This document shows positions 28,585 through 35,875 of a stretch of 64,000 nucleotides of DNA, in pieces; within the stretch, counting starts at the first letter, position 1, and the number at the start of each line of letters is the position of its first letter. The stretch covers positions 124,001 to 188,000 of the forward strand of contig NZ_CP138632.1 in the NCBI RefSeq assembly GCF_036456085.1, read 5' to 3'. The DNA is from Veillonella parvula. Its GTDB lineage: Bacteria; Bacillota; Negativicutes; Veillonellales; Veillonellaceae. The notes under the pieces are model-generated. The model worked only from the letters and a program-made list of their open reading frames with translations. It ran no database searches and was not told where the DNA came from. A program made the position numbers and the translations under genes.

Positions 28585-28722
28585 CAAAAAGCCCTTGGTC
28601 ATTATGTAATCATACATAAAAGGGAATATTTGCAATAAATGCTTTTCAGATCGGTCATTAGGTGATTAGCAAGATTTCACAGAATAACCTTCTAGTGCTT
28701 TAAATATAGTAGAGGTGGTCAC

Positions 28723-28980
28723 TTGTTATCAATTGAATTAAAAATACTGATTTGTTTTGTTTGGGCATTTATTGTTTTTTTTATTACTGCACTGATTATC
28801 GGTGCTGAAGGTAAAGCTAAATGGTTTCAGCAGAGAACTAAATATTCTTGGTTTAACCGCCGAGGTTTTCTTGGTGAAACTTTATTATTTGGGTATCCTA
28901 AAACAAGAGAGGGATATGGGATTACTTTTATAATGGCCTCTGCCATTGGTATCGTAGGTTATATTTTATATCTCTTATAA
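28723..28980 (+). CDS. Small two-helix membrane protein, unknown
   Basis: 85 residues. A first hydrophobic helix (about 6-26) is followed by a basic loop with Trp and Phe-Asn-Arg-Arg-Gly-Phe, and a second helix (about 67-85) reaches the C-terminus. I do not recognise a family. The TTG start at 28723 follows AGAGGTGG at 28710-28717. It ends 38 bases before the SLC13 symporter and may be co-transcribed with it, so it could be an accessory subunit, as small membrane proteins are for some transporters. That role is only inferred from position. Confidence 0.65.
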   Translation: MLSIELKILICFVWAFIVFFITALIIGAEGKAKWFQQRTKYSWFNRRGFLGETLLFGYPKTREGYGITFIMASAIGIVGYILYLL

Positions 28981-29018
28981 TTATGTCAGTGCATTTCTCT
29001 GAAGGGAGATGATGATGT

Positions 29019-30320
29019 ATGGGTACTGCAGAACAAACCTTAATCGTCCTTGCAGTCATGGCTGTTTTATTCGTTACGGAAATTATTCCTCTAGCTATTA
29101 CTTCTTTAGGCGGCGCAATTACATTAGGCCTTATGGGTATTATTACTCCTAAGGTTGTATTCTCTGGTTTATCTGATAGTACAGTTGTGTTGTTTGCAGG
29201 CATGTTCGTTGTTGGTGCTGCATTATTCTATACTGGTTTGGCTCAAAAAATTGGGGAAACCGTAGTATCTCATGCAGGGACTAGCGAAAATGGCTTGATG
29301 CTTGCGATTATGCTTGTAACAGCTACCATGTCCGCATTTTTATCTAACACTGGTACAACAGCTGCTTTACTTCCTGTAGTTGTTGGTATCTGTGCTGTTG
29401 CTAAGATTCCTGCATCTCGTCAATTGATGCCTTTAGCATTCGCTGCAGGTATCGGTGGTATCATTACAATGGTTGGTACACCACCTAATATCATTGTAAG
29501 TGGTACATTGACTAAATTTGGTATTGAACCATTTGGTTTCTTTGAGTTTGCTTGGATTGGCATTCCTTTGACTATCGCTACTATCGTATTCATGATGCTC
29601 ATTGGTAAACATTTATTACCTAAACATGAAATTACTGATGCTGGTGATGTAGAACAAGAAGTAGCTGCTGAAGATATTTCTAACGATCCTAAGAAACAAT
29701 TGTTCTCCGGACTTATTCTTTTAGGTGTAATCCTTGCCATGATTTTAGGTGAACCATTGAAAGAACACTTTGGTATTAACTTACCGTTGAGCATGGTTGC
29801 TGTTATTGGTGCAATGCTTTGCGTATTAACTGGTTGTTTGAATGAAAAACAAGCTTACACATCTATTGACTGGGTAACAATTTTCTTGTTTGCTGGTATG
29901 ATGCCAGTGGCAACTGCACTTGATCAATCTGGTGCAGGTAAAATGATTGCTGATGCAGTAATTGGTGTTATGGGTTCCGATCCTAGTCCTTACTTTGCAA
30001 CAGGCGTATTGTTTATTTTGTCTTGTGTTATGACGCAATTTATGTCTAATACTGCATCTTGTGCATTATTGGCTCCTATCGGTATCTCCATTGCTCAAGG
30101 TATGGGTGCTGATCCTCATGCTGTATTGATGGCTATCGGCGTTGCCGCATCCTGCGCATTCGGTACACCTGTAGGTACACCTCCAAATACATTAGTACTT
30201 GGTCCTGGTCAATACAAATTTACTGACTATGTAAAAGCTGGCGTTCCATTGATTTTAGTTTGCTTCGTAGTAAGCTTAATTATCATTCCAATGGTATGGC
30301 CATTCTTCCCTGGTAAATAA
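29019..30320 (+). CDS. SLC13/DASS-family anion:Na+ symporter
   Basis: 433 residues, polytopic. Both family signatures are present: Ser-Asn-Thr-Gly-Thr-Thr in the first half and Ser-Asn-Thr-Ala-Ser-Cys in the second. These SNT motifs bind Na+ and the carboxylate in VcINDY-type proteins. Gly-Thr-Pro-Pro-Asn repeats also fit. Members move di- or tricarboxylates or sulfate with sodium. Placed after the Na+-pumping decarboxylase, it may use the sodium gradient to import succinate or another dicarboxylate, but the substrate is not proven by sequence. Confidence 0.88.
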   Translation: MGTAEQTLIVLAVMAVLFVTEIIPLAITSLGGAITLGLMGIITPKVVFSGLSDSTVVLFAGMFVVGAALFYTGLAQKIGETVVSHAGTSENGLMLAIMLVTATMSAFLSNTGTTAALLPVVVGICAVAKIPASRQLMPLAFAAGIGGIITMVGTPPNIIVSGTLTKFGIEPFGFFEFAWIGIPLTIATIVFMMLIGKHLLPKHEITDAGDVEQEVAAEDISNDPKKQLFSGLILLGVILAMILGEPLKEHFGINLPLSMVAVIGAMLCVLTGCLNEKQAYTSIDWVTIFLFAGMMPVATALDQSGAGKMIADAVIGVMGSDPSPYFATGVLFILSCVMTQFMSNTASCALLAPIGISIAQGMGADPHAVLMAIGVAASCAFGTPVGTPPNTLVLGPGQYKFTDYVKAGVPLILVCFVVSLIIIPMVWPFFPGK

Positions 30321-30353
30321 TAGGGAATAGGTTACTCTACTATACAAGCACAC

Positions 30354-30387
30354 ACGAGGTCGAATCGTAAGATTCGGCCTCGTTTTT
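30354..30387 (+). terminator. Intrinsic terminator after the SLC13 symporter
   Basis: ACGAGGTCGAATC pairs with GATTCGGCCTCGT (one G-U) around GTAA, then a run of T. Its stem is nearly identical to the terminator at 30904. Confidence 0.92.
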
Positions 30388-30483
30388 TATGATTTTAGTC
30401 TATATGATTTTAATATAGATTACATATAAGTGTAATCAAAAGCAATATGAATTAAACTAATTTGCATGATTAATTTTACACAA

Positions 30484-30513
30484 TTGACTACATCGAAAAA
30501 AATATGATATAGT
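30484..30513 (+). promoter_or_regulatory. Promoter of the SemiSWEET gene
   Basis: TTGACT (30484-30489), 18-base spacer, TATAGT (30508-30513), about 47 bases before the start codon. Confidence 0.6.
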
Positions 30514-30560
30514 ATATTGTGTAAGATATAATAATGTAATGTTGAATAAGGAGGTCATCT

Positions 30561-30824
30561 ATGACAAAAGAAAGATTTAACATGTTAGTTGGTTCTATTG
30601 GTGCATTTATTGGTGTATTTGTATTTTTAGCCTATATCCCACAAATAATTGCTAATCTTCATGGTCAACCTAGTCAACCATGGCAACCATTATTTGCAGC
30701 AGTATCCTGTTTGATCTGGGTATTATATGGTTGGACAAAATCACCTAAACGTGATTATATTTTAATCGTACCAAACCTTGCAGGCGTTATTTTAGGTACA
30801 CTAACATTCTTAACATCTTTCTAA
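30561..30824 (+). CDS. SemiSWEET-type small transporter (PQ-loop, MtN3 family)
   Basis: 87 residues with three membrane helices and the Tyr-Ile-Pro-Gln motif in helix 1 (about residues 25-28), the Pro-Gln hinge of the SemiSWEET/PQ-loop family. The helix-2 stretch Cys-Leu-Ile-Trp-Val-Leu-Tyr-Gly-Trp and the Pro-Asn in helix 3 also match. SemiSWEETs work as dimers and let sugars move down their gradient in studied bacteria. The gene is monocistronic, with its own promoter and terminators on both sides. Because Veillonella hardly uses sugars, the physiological substrate is open. Confidence 0.82.
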   Translation: MTKERFNMLVGSIGAFIGVFVFLAYIPQIIANLHGQPSQPWQPLFAAVSCLIWVLYGWTKSPKRDYILIVPNLAGVILGTLTFLTSF

Positions 30825-30903
30825 GTGCTATAAGAAAAAAATAGTATTATTGTTATATAGTGAATAATAGTAAAGATATTACTTTACTTTATAAATATAA
30901 ATG

Positions 30904-30932
30904 AGGTCGAATCGTATGATTCGGCCTTTTTT
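30904..30932 (+). terminator. Intrinsic terminator after the SemiSWEET gene
   Basis: AGGTCGAATC, loop GTAT, GATTCGGCCT, then TTTTTT. It is a near copy of the stem at 30354-30387. Confidence 0.88.
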
Positions 30933-31208
30933 AGAGTGAAGTTTATATGTTAGATTAAAATATAGATAAGCGTTAAATCTGTTGTAATAAAAAAATAGTT
31001 TTTATGATAATAAATATTGATAATTGAATTCCTAGTATAATAGTACGTATTTTAATTGAAATGATAATTAGTGCATTCTCAATTATTGATTATTAAACTC
31101 AATTACATAAATGAAAAGAAATATCAAAATACATATAAATATAGGCTTTTTATGATAAAAAGGAACAATTATTATGCAAAATATTATATAATTTTTTATC
31201 ATTTTCAT

Positions 31209-31237
31209 TTGACTTTCAATTTGAACTGTGTGATAAT
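31209..31237 (+). promoter_or_regulatory. Strong promoter of the ferredoxin gene
   Basis: TTGACT (31209-31214), 17-base spacer, GATAAT (31232-31237), with a TG extended -10 element at 31229-31230. It gives a leader of about 70 bases. Confidence 0.75.
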
Positions 31238-31315
31238 GAGAACATAAGTTGAGGCAAGTGCCTTTCTAAATGATAATAAAAAGTTTTGATCTATATTTTG
31301 ATGGAGGTCCTAATT

Positions 31316-31480
31316 ATGAGAGTTATTGCTGATGGTTGCATTAAATGTGGTTCTTGCGCATCTGTTTGCCCAGTTTCCTGCATTACTGAAGGCGAAACTA
31401 AATACGAAATTGGCGATGCTTGCATCGATTGCGGTTCTTGCGAATCCGTTTGCCCAGTTTCTGTAATTTCCGCTGAGTAA
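31316..31480 (+). CDS. 2[4Fe-4S] ferredoxin
   Basis: 54 residues, a typical clostridial-type ferredoxin. Two Cys-x2-Cys-x2-Cys-x3-Cys motifs are at Cys8/11/14/18 and Cys36/39/42/46, each followed by Pro; there is an extra Cys22. It is the low-potential electron carrier for pyruvate:ferredoxin oxidoreductase and hydrogenase, both expected in a lactate-fermenting, H2-producing organism. ATG 31316 follows GGAGG at 31303-31307; the upstream in-frame ATG at 31286 lacks a ribosome site. The strong promoter and terminator make it a single-gene unit. Confidence 0.96.
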   Translation: MRVIADGCIKCGSCASVCPVSCITEGETKYEIGDACIDCGSCESVCPVSVISAE

Positions 31481-31495
31481 TCACAAATAAAACAC

Positions 31496-31517
31496 GCCCC
31501 TCATTGAGGGGCTTTTT
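31496..31517 (+). terminator. Intrinsic terminator after the ferredoxin gene
   Basis: GCCCCTC-ATT-GAGGGGC followed by TTTTT. A short, GC-rich, strong terminator. Confidence 0.93.
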
Positions 31518-31588
31518 ATTTTGCCTAAATTTGCGTAACTTAGTATAATAGGACTATTAAGACTTATATTATAGTAAGGGAGTTAATC

Positions 31589-32029
31589 TTGTTTTATACA
31601 GTACTTATCATTTGGTTATTATTGGACCAATTAACTAAATATTATGTAATGAATCATTTTTTGTTAGGTGAATCTTTACCTGTTATTCCTAATGTATTTC
31701 ATCTTACCTATATTATTAATCGCGGTGCAGCCTTTGGCATGTTAGCGAATCAACGATGGTTTTTCTTACTAGTAGCTTTTGTTCTATTAGCTGTTTGTGC
31801 TTTTTATTGGAAGCGATTAGCTAAGGGCCATTGGACTTTGCAAATCGGATCCGCCTTATTAGTCGCAGGTGCAATTGGTAATGGCATTGACCGATACATG
31901 ATTCATGGGGTAGTGGACTTTTTTGATTTTCGTGTATGGCCTATTTTTAATGTGGCAGATATTGGTATTTGTATAGGTGTAGCTTTTGTTGTATTTTATT
32001 TGTTTTCATTGAAAGAGGACCATGAATAG
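31589..32029 (+). CDS. lspA: Lipoprotein signal peptidase (signal peptidase II)
   Basis: 146 residues with four membrane helices. The catalytic aspartates fit Asp101 (Gly-Asn-Gly-Ile-Asp-Arg) and Asp124 (Asn-Val-Ala-Asp); Asn-Arg-Gly-Ala-Ala-Phe-Gly is also conserved. It removes the signal peptide from prolipoproteins after lipidation. The start is TTG at 31589, five bases after AAGGGAG; no ATG lies before the first conserved helix. It begins the lspA-rluD-pyrR run, the same order as in Bacillus. Confidence 0.95.
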   Translation: MFYTVLIIWLLLDQLTKYYVMNHFLLGESLPVIPNVFHLTYIINRGAAFGMLANQRWFFLLVAFVLLAVCAFYWKRLAKGHWTLQIGSALLVAGAIGNGIDRYMIHGVVDFFDFRVWPIFNVADIGICIGVAFVVFYLFSLKEDHE

Positions 32030-32115
32030 CTTTCATTATTAGGGCTCTTTATAAATCATTGACTTGATTCGTCAATAAATATATATCTTATACTTGACTC
32101 AAAGAGGAATAGAGG

Positions 32116-33039
32116 ATGAATGAATATATTGTAAGTGCTGAGCAAGAAGGCATGAGACTAGATGTATTTTTAACTGAACAGATGGAAGGATCTCGTAGCT
32201 ATATTCAAAGTTTAATTAAAGGTGGTCATGTTACAGTAGGTGGTAAAGTAGGGAAGGCTAATCTTCGGCTTACACCTGATACTATAATTCGTGTAGAGAT
32301 CCCAGAGCCTGAATCGATTGAGGTTAAACCCGAGGATATTCCTTTAGATTATTTATATGAAGATCACGATATTGTTATTGTTAATAAACCTCGTGGCATG
32401 GTGGTGCATCCTGCAGTAGGAAATTATTCTGGTACACTTGTAAATGCTCTATTATTCCATTGTAAGGACCTATCAGGTATTAATGGTGAAATTAGACCGG
32501 GTATTGTGCATCGCTTAGATAAAGATACGTCTGGTGTTATGATGGTTGCAAAAAATGATGCAGCGCACATTGGTCTAGCAGAACAAGTAAAGACACATTC
32601 TGCAAGACGTACGTACTGGGCGCTAGTACAGGGTAATATTGTAGAAGAAAAGGGGACTATTAAGGCGCCTATTGGGCGCCATCCAAAAGACCGTATGAAA
32701 ATGGCTGTTGTCTTTGAAAACAGTAAAGATGCAGTAACACATTTTAAAGTATTGGAGCGTTATGGTCATCAAACCTTGGTAGAGTGTAATTTAGAAACAG
32801 GTCGAACCCATCAAATTCGTGTTCACTTTGCTCATATTGGACATCCTGTTGTTAATGACCCGTTTTATGGATATAGACGTATGGATTTTCCTATAGAAGG
32901 GCAAGCATTACATTCTAAATCGTTAGATGTTAAACATCCTATTACAGGTGAAGAAATGCACTTTGAAGCACCGATACCAGCTGATTTTAAGGCGTGCTTA
33001 GAATTTGCTAAGACTTATCGTGAAGATAAACGAAAATAG
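32116..33039 (+). CDS. rluD: RluD-family 23S rRNA pseudouridine synthase
   Basis: 307 residues. An N-terminal S4 RNA-binding domain (about 12-60) is followed by the RluA-type catalytic domain with His-Arg-Leu-Asp135-Lys-Asp-Thr-Ser-Gly, where Asp135 is the catalytic residue. Length and domain order match RluD, which modifies helix 69 of 23S rRNA, the same helix targeted by RlmH encoded near 4.3 kb. The family contains close paralogues, so the exact site is inferred. Confidence 0.9.
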   Translation: MNEYIVSAEQEGMRLDVFLTEQMEGSRSYIQSLIKGGHVTVGGKVGKANLRLTPDTIIRVEIPEPESIEVKPEDIPLDYLYEDHDIVIVNKPRGMVVHPAVGNYSGTLVNALLFHCKDLSGINGEIRPGIVHRLDKDTSGVMMVAKNDAAHIGLAEQVKTHSARRTYWALVQGNIVEEKGTIKAPIGRHPKDRMKMAVVFENSKDAVTHFKVLERYGHQTLVECNLETGRTHQIRVHFAHIGHPVVNDPFYGYRRMDFPIEGQALHSKSLDVKHPITGEEMHFEAPIPADFKACLEFAKTYREDKRK

Positions 33040-33132
33040 TCTAAATGGTTACATTGATTATTTAAGTACTTATTTTTACTACTTATTTGGATATAGGGGC
33101 ATAGAACAATCCTATGCTGTAAGGGCGTATAT

Positions 33133-33654
33133 ATGGAGAAGAAACGCTTACTAATGGATCAAGACGCTATAATGCGTGCGATTCGTCGTATTAGTCATGA
33201 AATTTTAGAACGCAATAAAGGTTTATCTAATGCGTTAATTGTAGGCATTGAACGGCGTGGTGTCATTTTGGCAAAACGTTTACAAGCGGAAATCGAGCGT
33301 ATAGAAGGTATTCATATTGATTGTGAGTCTTTGAATGTTGCAGTGTATCGTGATGATCGTGATGCTCGTCCTAAAGAGGGGGAACCGTGTACGATTGATA
33401 CAACGGAAAAGACAATTATTCTTGTAGATGATGTTTTGTATACGGGCCGTACCATTCGTGCTGCTTTAAATGCATTAATGACGGCTGGTAGACCAAGATC
33501 TATTCAATTGGCCGTTCTCGTCGATCGTGGTCATCGTGAATTGCCTATACGAGCGGACTATGTAGGTAAAAATATTCCTACATCACATCTTGAAAGTGTA
33601 CGCGTTGCCGTCGCTGATCTGGATGGTGAAGAAGGGGTTACAATACAGGAATAA
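33133..33654 (+). CDS. pyrR: PyrR, bifunctional pyr regulator / uracil phosphoribosyltransferase
   Basis: 173 residues. The PRPP-binding loop Leu-Val-Asp-Asp-Val-Leu-Tyr-Thr-Gly-Arg-Thr is clear, as is the N-terminal region typical of PyrR. In Firmicutes PyrR binds pyr mRNA when UMP is high and promotes termination; it can also make UMP from uracil. It follows rluD as in Bacillus, but no pyr biosynthesis gene follows. A strong terminator overlaps its 3' end, so it would act on pyr genes elsewhere. Confidence 0.95.
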   Translation: MEKKRLLMDQDAIMRAIRRISHEILERNKGLSNALIVGIERRGVILAKRLQAEIERIEGIHIDCESLNVAVYRDDRDARPKEGEPCTIDTTEKTIILVDDVLYTGRTIRAALNALMTAGRPRSIQLAVLVDRGHRELPIRADYVGKNIPTSHLESVRVAVADLDGEEGVTIQE

Positions 33655-33677
33655 TCTGTATTGTAACCCCTTCTTCT
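33631..33677 (+). terminator. Terminator whose 5' arm is inside pyrR
   Basis: Perfect 18-bp stem: arms 33631-33648 and 33656-33673, 7-base loop holding the last part of the final codon region and the TAA stop (33652-33654), followed by a T-rich run. The last six pyrR codons form the 5' arm. Confidence 0.88.
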
Positions 33678-33778
33678 TTTTGAGTATTACCATATAATAA
33701 GATGATTAACTTAATAAAATTAAATTATTTGACTCTTATATTTATGTGCAGAATGTTTCTACTAGATCGTAGTTCTGC

Positions 33779-35122
33779 TTATTTTATGTATTGTGGCGTA
33801 TAGGTGTAGTCCATATGACCCATTCGTTTAACTTCATTATGTAAGCATAAGGCCTGTATATCTGTAGCTAATGTATCGATTTGATGCATCGTTTGTCCCA
33901 ACGTATTTAATTCATTAGGTGCTTTGGCCCATTTTTGAATAAGTGGTATTTCAAAATCATTTCGAAGCCATTGACGACCTCTATCGTTGAAGGCTAGCAA
34001 GCGAGCATATTGTGGCGCTTCCTGTATAGCACTTTGTAGTAAATCTTTTTGTATTCCTAAGGTGAGATAGGCTCCCATTCGTTGTAAACGGGCATAGGTA
34101 TAGCGCTTTGATTTTATTTGCTTCATAACCAGGTCCCACGTAGGTTGTTGGGCCGCTTTGGACCATAAGTGTTCAATGCCTTCACTGAACTCTCCAAAGC
34201 TTTCTAGCTCCTTAGTTGAAGTACGACGACTTAAAGTATGGACCATATCATAGTAGCGGTTATAGTTTACATAAGCACCATTAGAAATTATATTAGTCAT
34301 ATCGTCTGCAATAGTCTTAGGAATGATTGACTGAAGTTGTAACTCTATTTTACTATTTAGTGTATTTAATTTTGTTAATGTAGTTGCAGTTGAATTTGAA
34401 TTTGTATTTGTATTTGTATTTGTATTTGTATTTGTACTTGCACTGGTCGTTGTATCTATATCTGTAGAAGTGTAGATACTATTTTTATTACAATTGTTAC
34501 TACCTGTAGCCATATTTGTTATAAGTTTACGCAATGCTGTACCAGAAGGAAAATCTTTTGTAATATTCGCGTCGTGATGATCTGATGTGCGTAAGATTGG
34601 TATATATTTTAAGGAAGGATAATAGGTAAGTCCTGCCCGAATATATTCAAGTCCTAACAGTGCATTAGGGGTGTTGAGCATCTCTGTATTAAGGGCTTTA
34701 CGAAAGGCAGAGCCATAGGACATGCCTTCGTTAATATAGGTCCGTAATACTGCTTGAGTACTTTCACAATCCATACGTTTAGCTATATCTACGAGTGTAT
34801 CTAGATCAGCCGTTTCAGAACCAAAGGAGAGTGCATCGATATGCAAAGCTTTTACCATACGAATAGAACCTGTTCCAAAGAGTTGTGCACTACCCAAAGA
34901 ATAGAGTGTAGGTAGCTCGATAACGATGTCTGCACCACCGAGAATAGCCCAACGAGCACGGTCAAATTTAGAAAAAATAGCAGGTTCTCCTCGTTGTACA
35001 AAGGAACCACTCATGATACAAATGCGCAGCGCCTCAGGATGCTCTTGTGCTAAGGTATGTAATTGATGCGCATGTCCATTGTGAAATGGATTATATTCAC
35101 AGATGATACCGATTGTTTTCAT
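33779..35122 (-). CDS. tmcAL: tRNA(Met) cytidine acetate ligase (TmcAL/YlbM family)
   Basis: 447 residues, the only minus-strand gene. The N-terminus has the nucleotidyl-transferase signature Glu-Tyr-Asn-Pro-Phe-His-Asn-Gly-His, and Ser-Gly-Thr-Ala-Leu-Arg matches the second motif. TmcAL uses ATP and acetate to acetylate the wobble cytidine of elongator tRNA-Met. The start at 35122 is set by AAAGGAG (35128-35134 on the complement); longer frames would begin upstream of the likely promoter. A Thr/Asn/Ser-rich insert of about 45 residues, encoded partly by a hexanucleotide repeat, interrupts the domain right after the second motif and explains the extra length over the usual 400 or so residues. 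Confidence 0.9.
   Translation of the reverse strand: MKTIGIICEYNPFHNGHAHQLHTLAQEHPEALRICIMSGSFVQRGEPAIFSKFDRARWAILGGADIVIELPTLYSLGSAQLFGTGSIRMVKALHIDALSFGSETADLDTLVDIAKRMDCESTQAVLRTYINEGMSYGSAFRKALNTEMLNTPNALLGLEYIRAGLTYYPSLKYIPILRTSDHHDANITKDFPSGTALRKLITNMATGSNNCNKNSIYTSTDIDTTTSASTNTNTNTNTNTNSNSTATTLTKLNTLNSKIELQLQSIIPKTIADDMTNIISNGAYVNYNRYYDMVHTLSRRTSTKELESFGEFSEGIEHLWSKAAQQPTWDLVMKQIKSKRYTYARLQRMGAYLTLGIQKDLLQSAIQEAPQYARLLAFNDRGRQWLRNDFEIPLIQKWAKAPNELNTLGQTMHQIDTLATDIQALCLHNEVKRMGHMDYTYTPQYIK
34401..34436. repeat. TTTGTA hexanucleotide microsatellite inside tmcAL
   Basis: Six perfect tandem copies of TTTGTA, with degenerate copies on both sides (about 34385-34448). Read on the minus strand they encode alternating Thr and Asn. 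The unit is a multiple of three, so gain or loss of copies changes linker length without shifting frame. Confidence 0.9.
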
Positions 35123-35144
35123 AGTGACTCCTTTCATTATTGTT

Positions 35145-35173
35145 AGTGTAACAAAGCGAAGAAATGCTGTAAA
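35145..35173 (-). promoter_or_regulatory. Promoter of tmcAL
   Basis: On the minus strand TTTACA (35173-35168), 17-base spacer, TACACT (35150-35145), about 23 bases before the start codon. Confidence 0.55.
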
Positions 35174-35308
35174 TAACATTTCATGATATCTATATAAAAG
35201 GCCTAGTTATAGAAATGATGTTATGTGCAAATATTAAGTTTAGTATAGATTTTCTTGACACTATAGGCTATAATTAACTGTAAATGCTGAATTGATGTGA
35301 GGTATATG

Positions 35309-35872
35309 ATGAAACAAAATTGGAAACGTACATTACAAGGGGCTCTGCTCGGTGCTGTGCTGCTAGCAATGGCGGGATGTGGCTCTACAAATGTAATGGA
35401 TACATATAGTTTTGGCCATCAAGTTATCCGTGCTGGTCAATCTGAAATTACCATTGCTTTGCCTTATGAAATGGGTAAAAGTACAAAAAATATGTCTGAT
35501 AAGGGGTATCCAATTGATATTTATGGATCTGTTACAGAACATATGGTAATTGAGGTTGAGGCTTTACGGCCTGGTGAAAATAAACCTTTACCTACGGTAG
35601 ATGAGTATATTAATCACAGTAAGTCTGAATTTGCTAAAGTAGGCGCGACCATCAAAGAAGAGTCCGTAGCATTAGAAGGTGCATCTGCTAAAAAGCTTGA
35701 TGTTACTGTTACATCACAAGGACAAATATTTAGAATTTCTCAATACGTATTCTTAGATCATGGCGTATTGTGGAATATAGTCTACCAATATCCTGAAAAG
35801 GATCAGGTAGGTGCTGATATCAGCAAAGAAATTCAAAACAAGATTCAAGTTACACAACAGAAAGAGGGTTAA
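35309..35872 (+). CDS. Putative lipoprotein, unknown function
   Basis: 187 residues. A signal peptide with basic start (Lys-Gln-Asn-Trp-Lys-Arg), a hydrophobic core and a lipobox Leu-Ala-Met-Ala-Gly-Cys gives a lipidated cysteine at about residue 24. The mature part is a soluble alpha/beta-looking domain of about 160 residues; I recognise no family or catalytic motif. ATG 35309 follows GTGAGG by six bases. The stop is three bases before ackA, so the two are likely co-transcribed. LspA in this window would process it. Confidence 0.8.
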   Translation: MKQNWKRTLQGALLGAVLLAMAGCGSTNVMDTYSFGHQVIRAGQSEITIALPYEMGKSTKNMSDKGYPIDIYGSVTEHMVIEVEALRPGENKPLPTVDEYINHSKSEFAKVGATIKEESVALEGASAKKLDVTVTSQGQIFRISQYVFLDHGVLWNIVYQYPEKDQVGADISKEIQNKIQVTQQKEG

Positions 35873-35875
35873 TCG

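Larger units (their letters stand above)
30825..31315. other. Very AT-rich intergenic region before the ferredoxin gene
   Basis: About 490 bases without a gene. It holds the SemiSWEET terminator (30904-30932), a short CTTTTT/AAAAAG hairpin near 31146-31162, the ferredoxin promoter (31209-31237) and a small AGGCA/TGCCT hairpin near 31252-31263 in the predicted leader. Nothing coding is seen in the rest. Confidence 0.5.

Noticed and set aside
33040-33132. PyrR attenuator before pyrR itself
   Set aside because: There is a small GCATAG/CTATGC hairpin but no PyrR-binding loop or terminator/antiterminator pair.
35255-35274. Promoter TTGACA/TATAAT before the lipoprotein gene
   Set aside because: The two boxes are only 8 bases apart, so they cannot form one sigma-70 promoter; each could still belong to another weak one.
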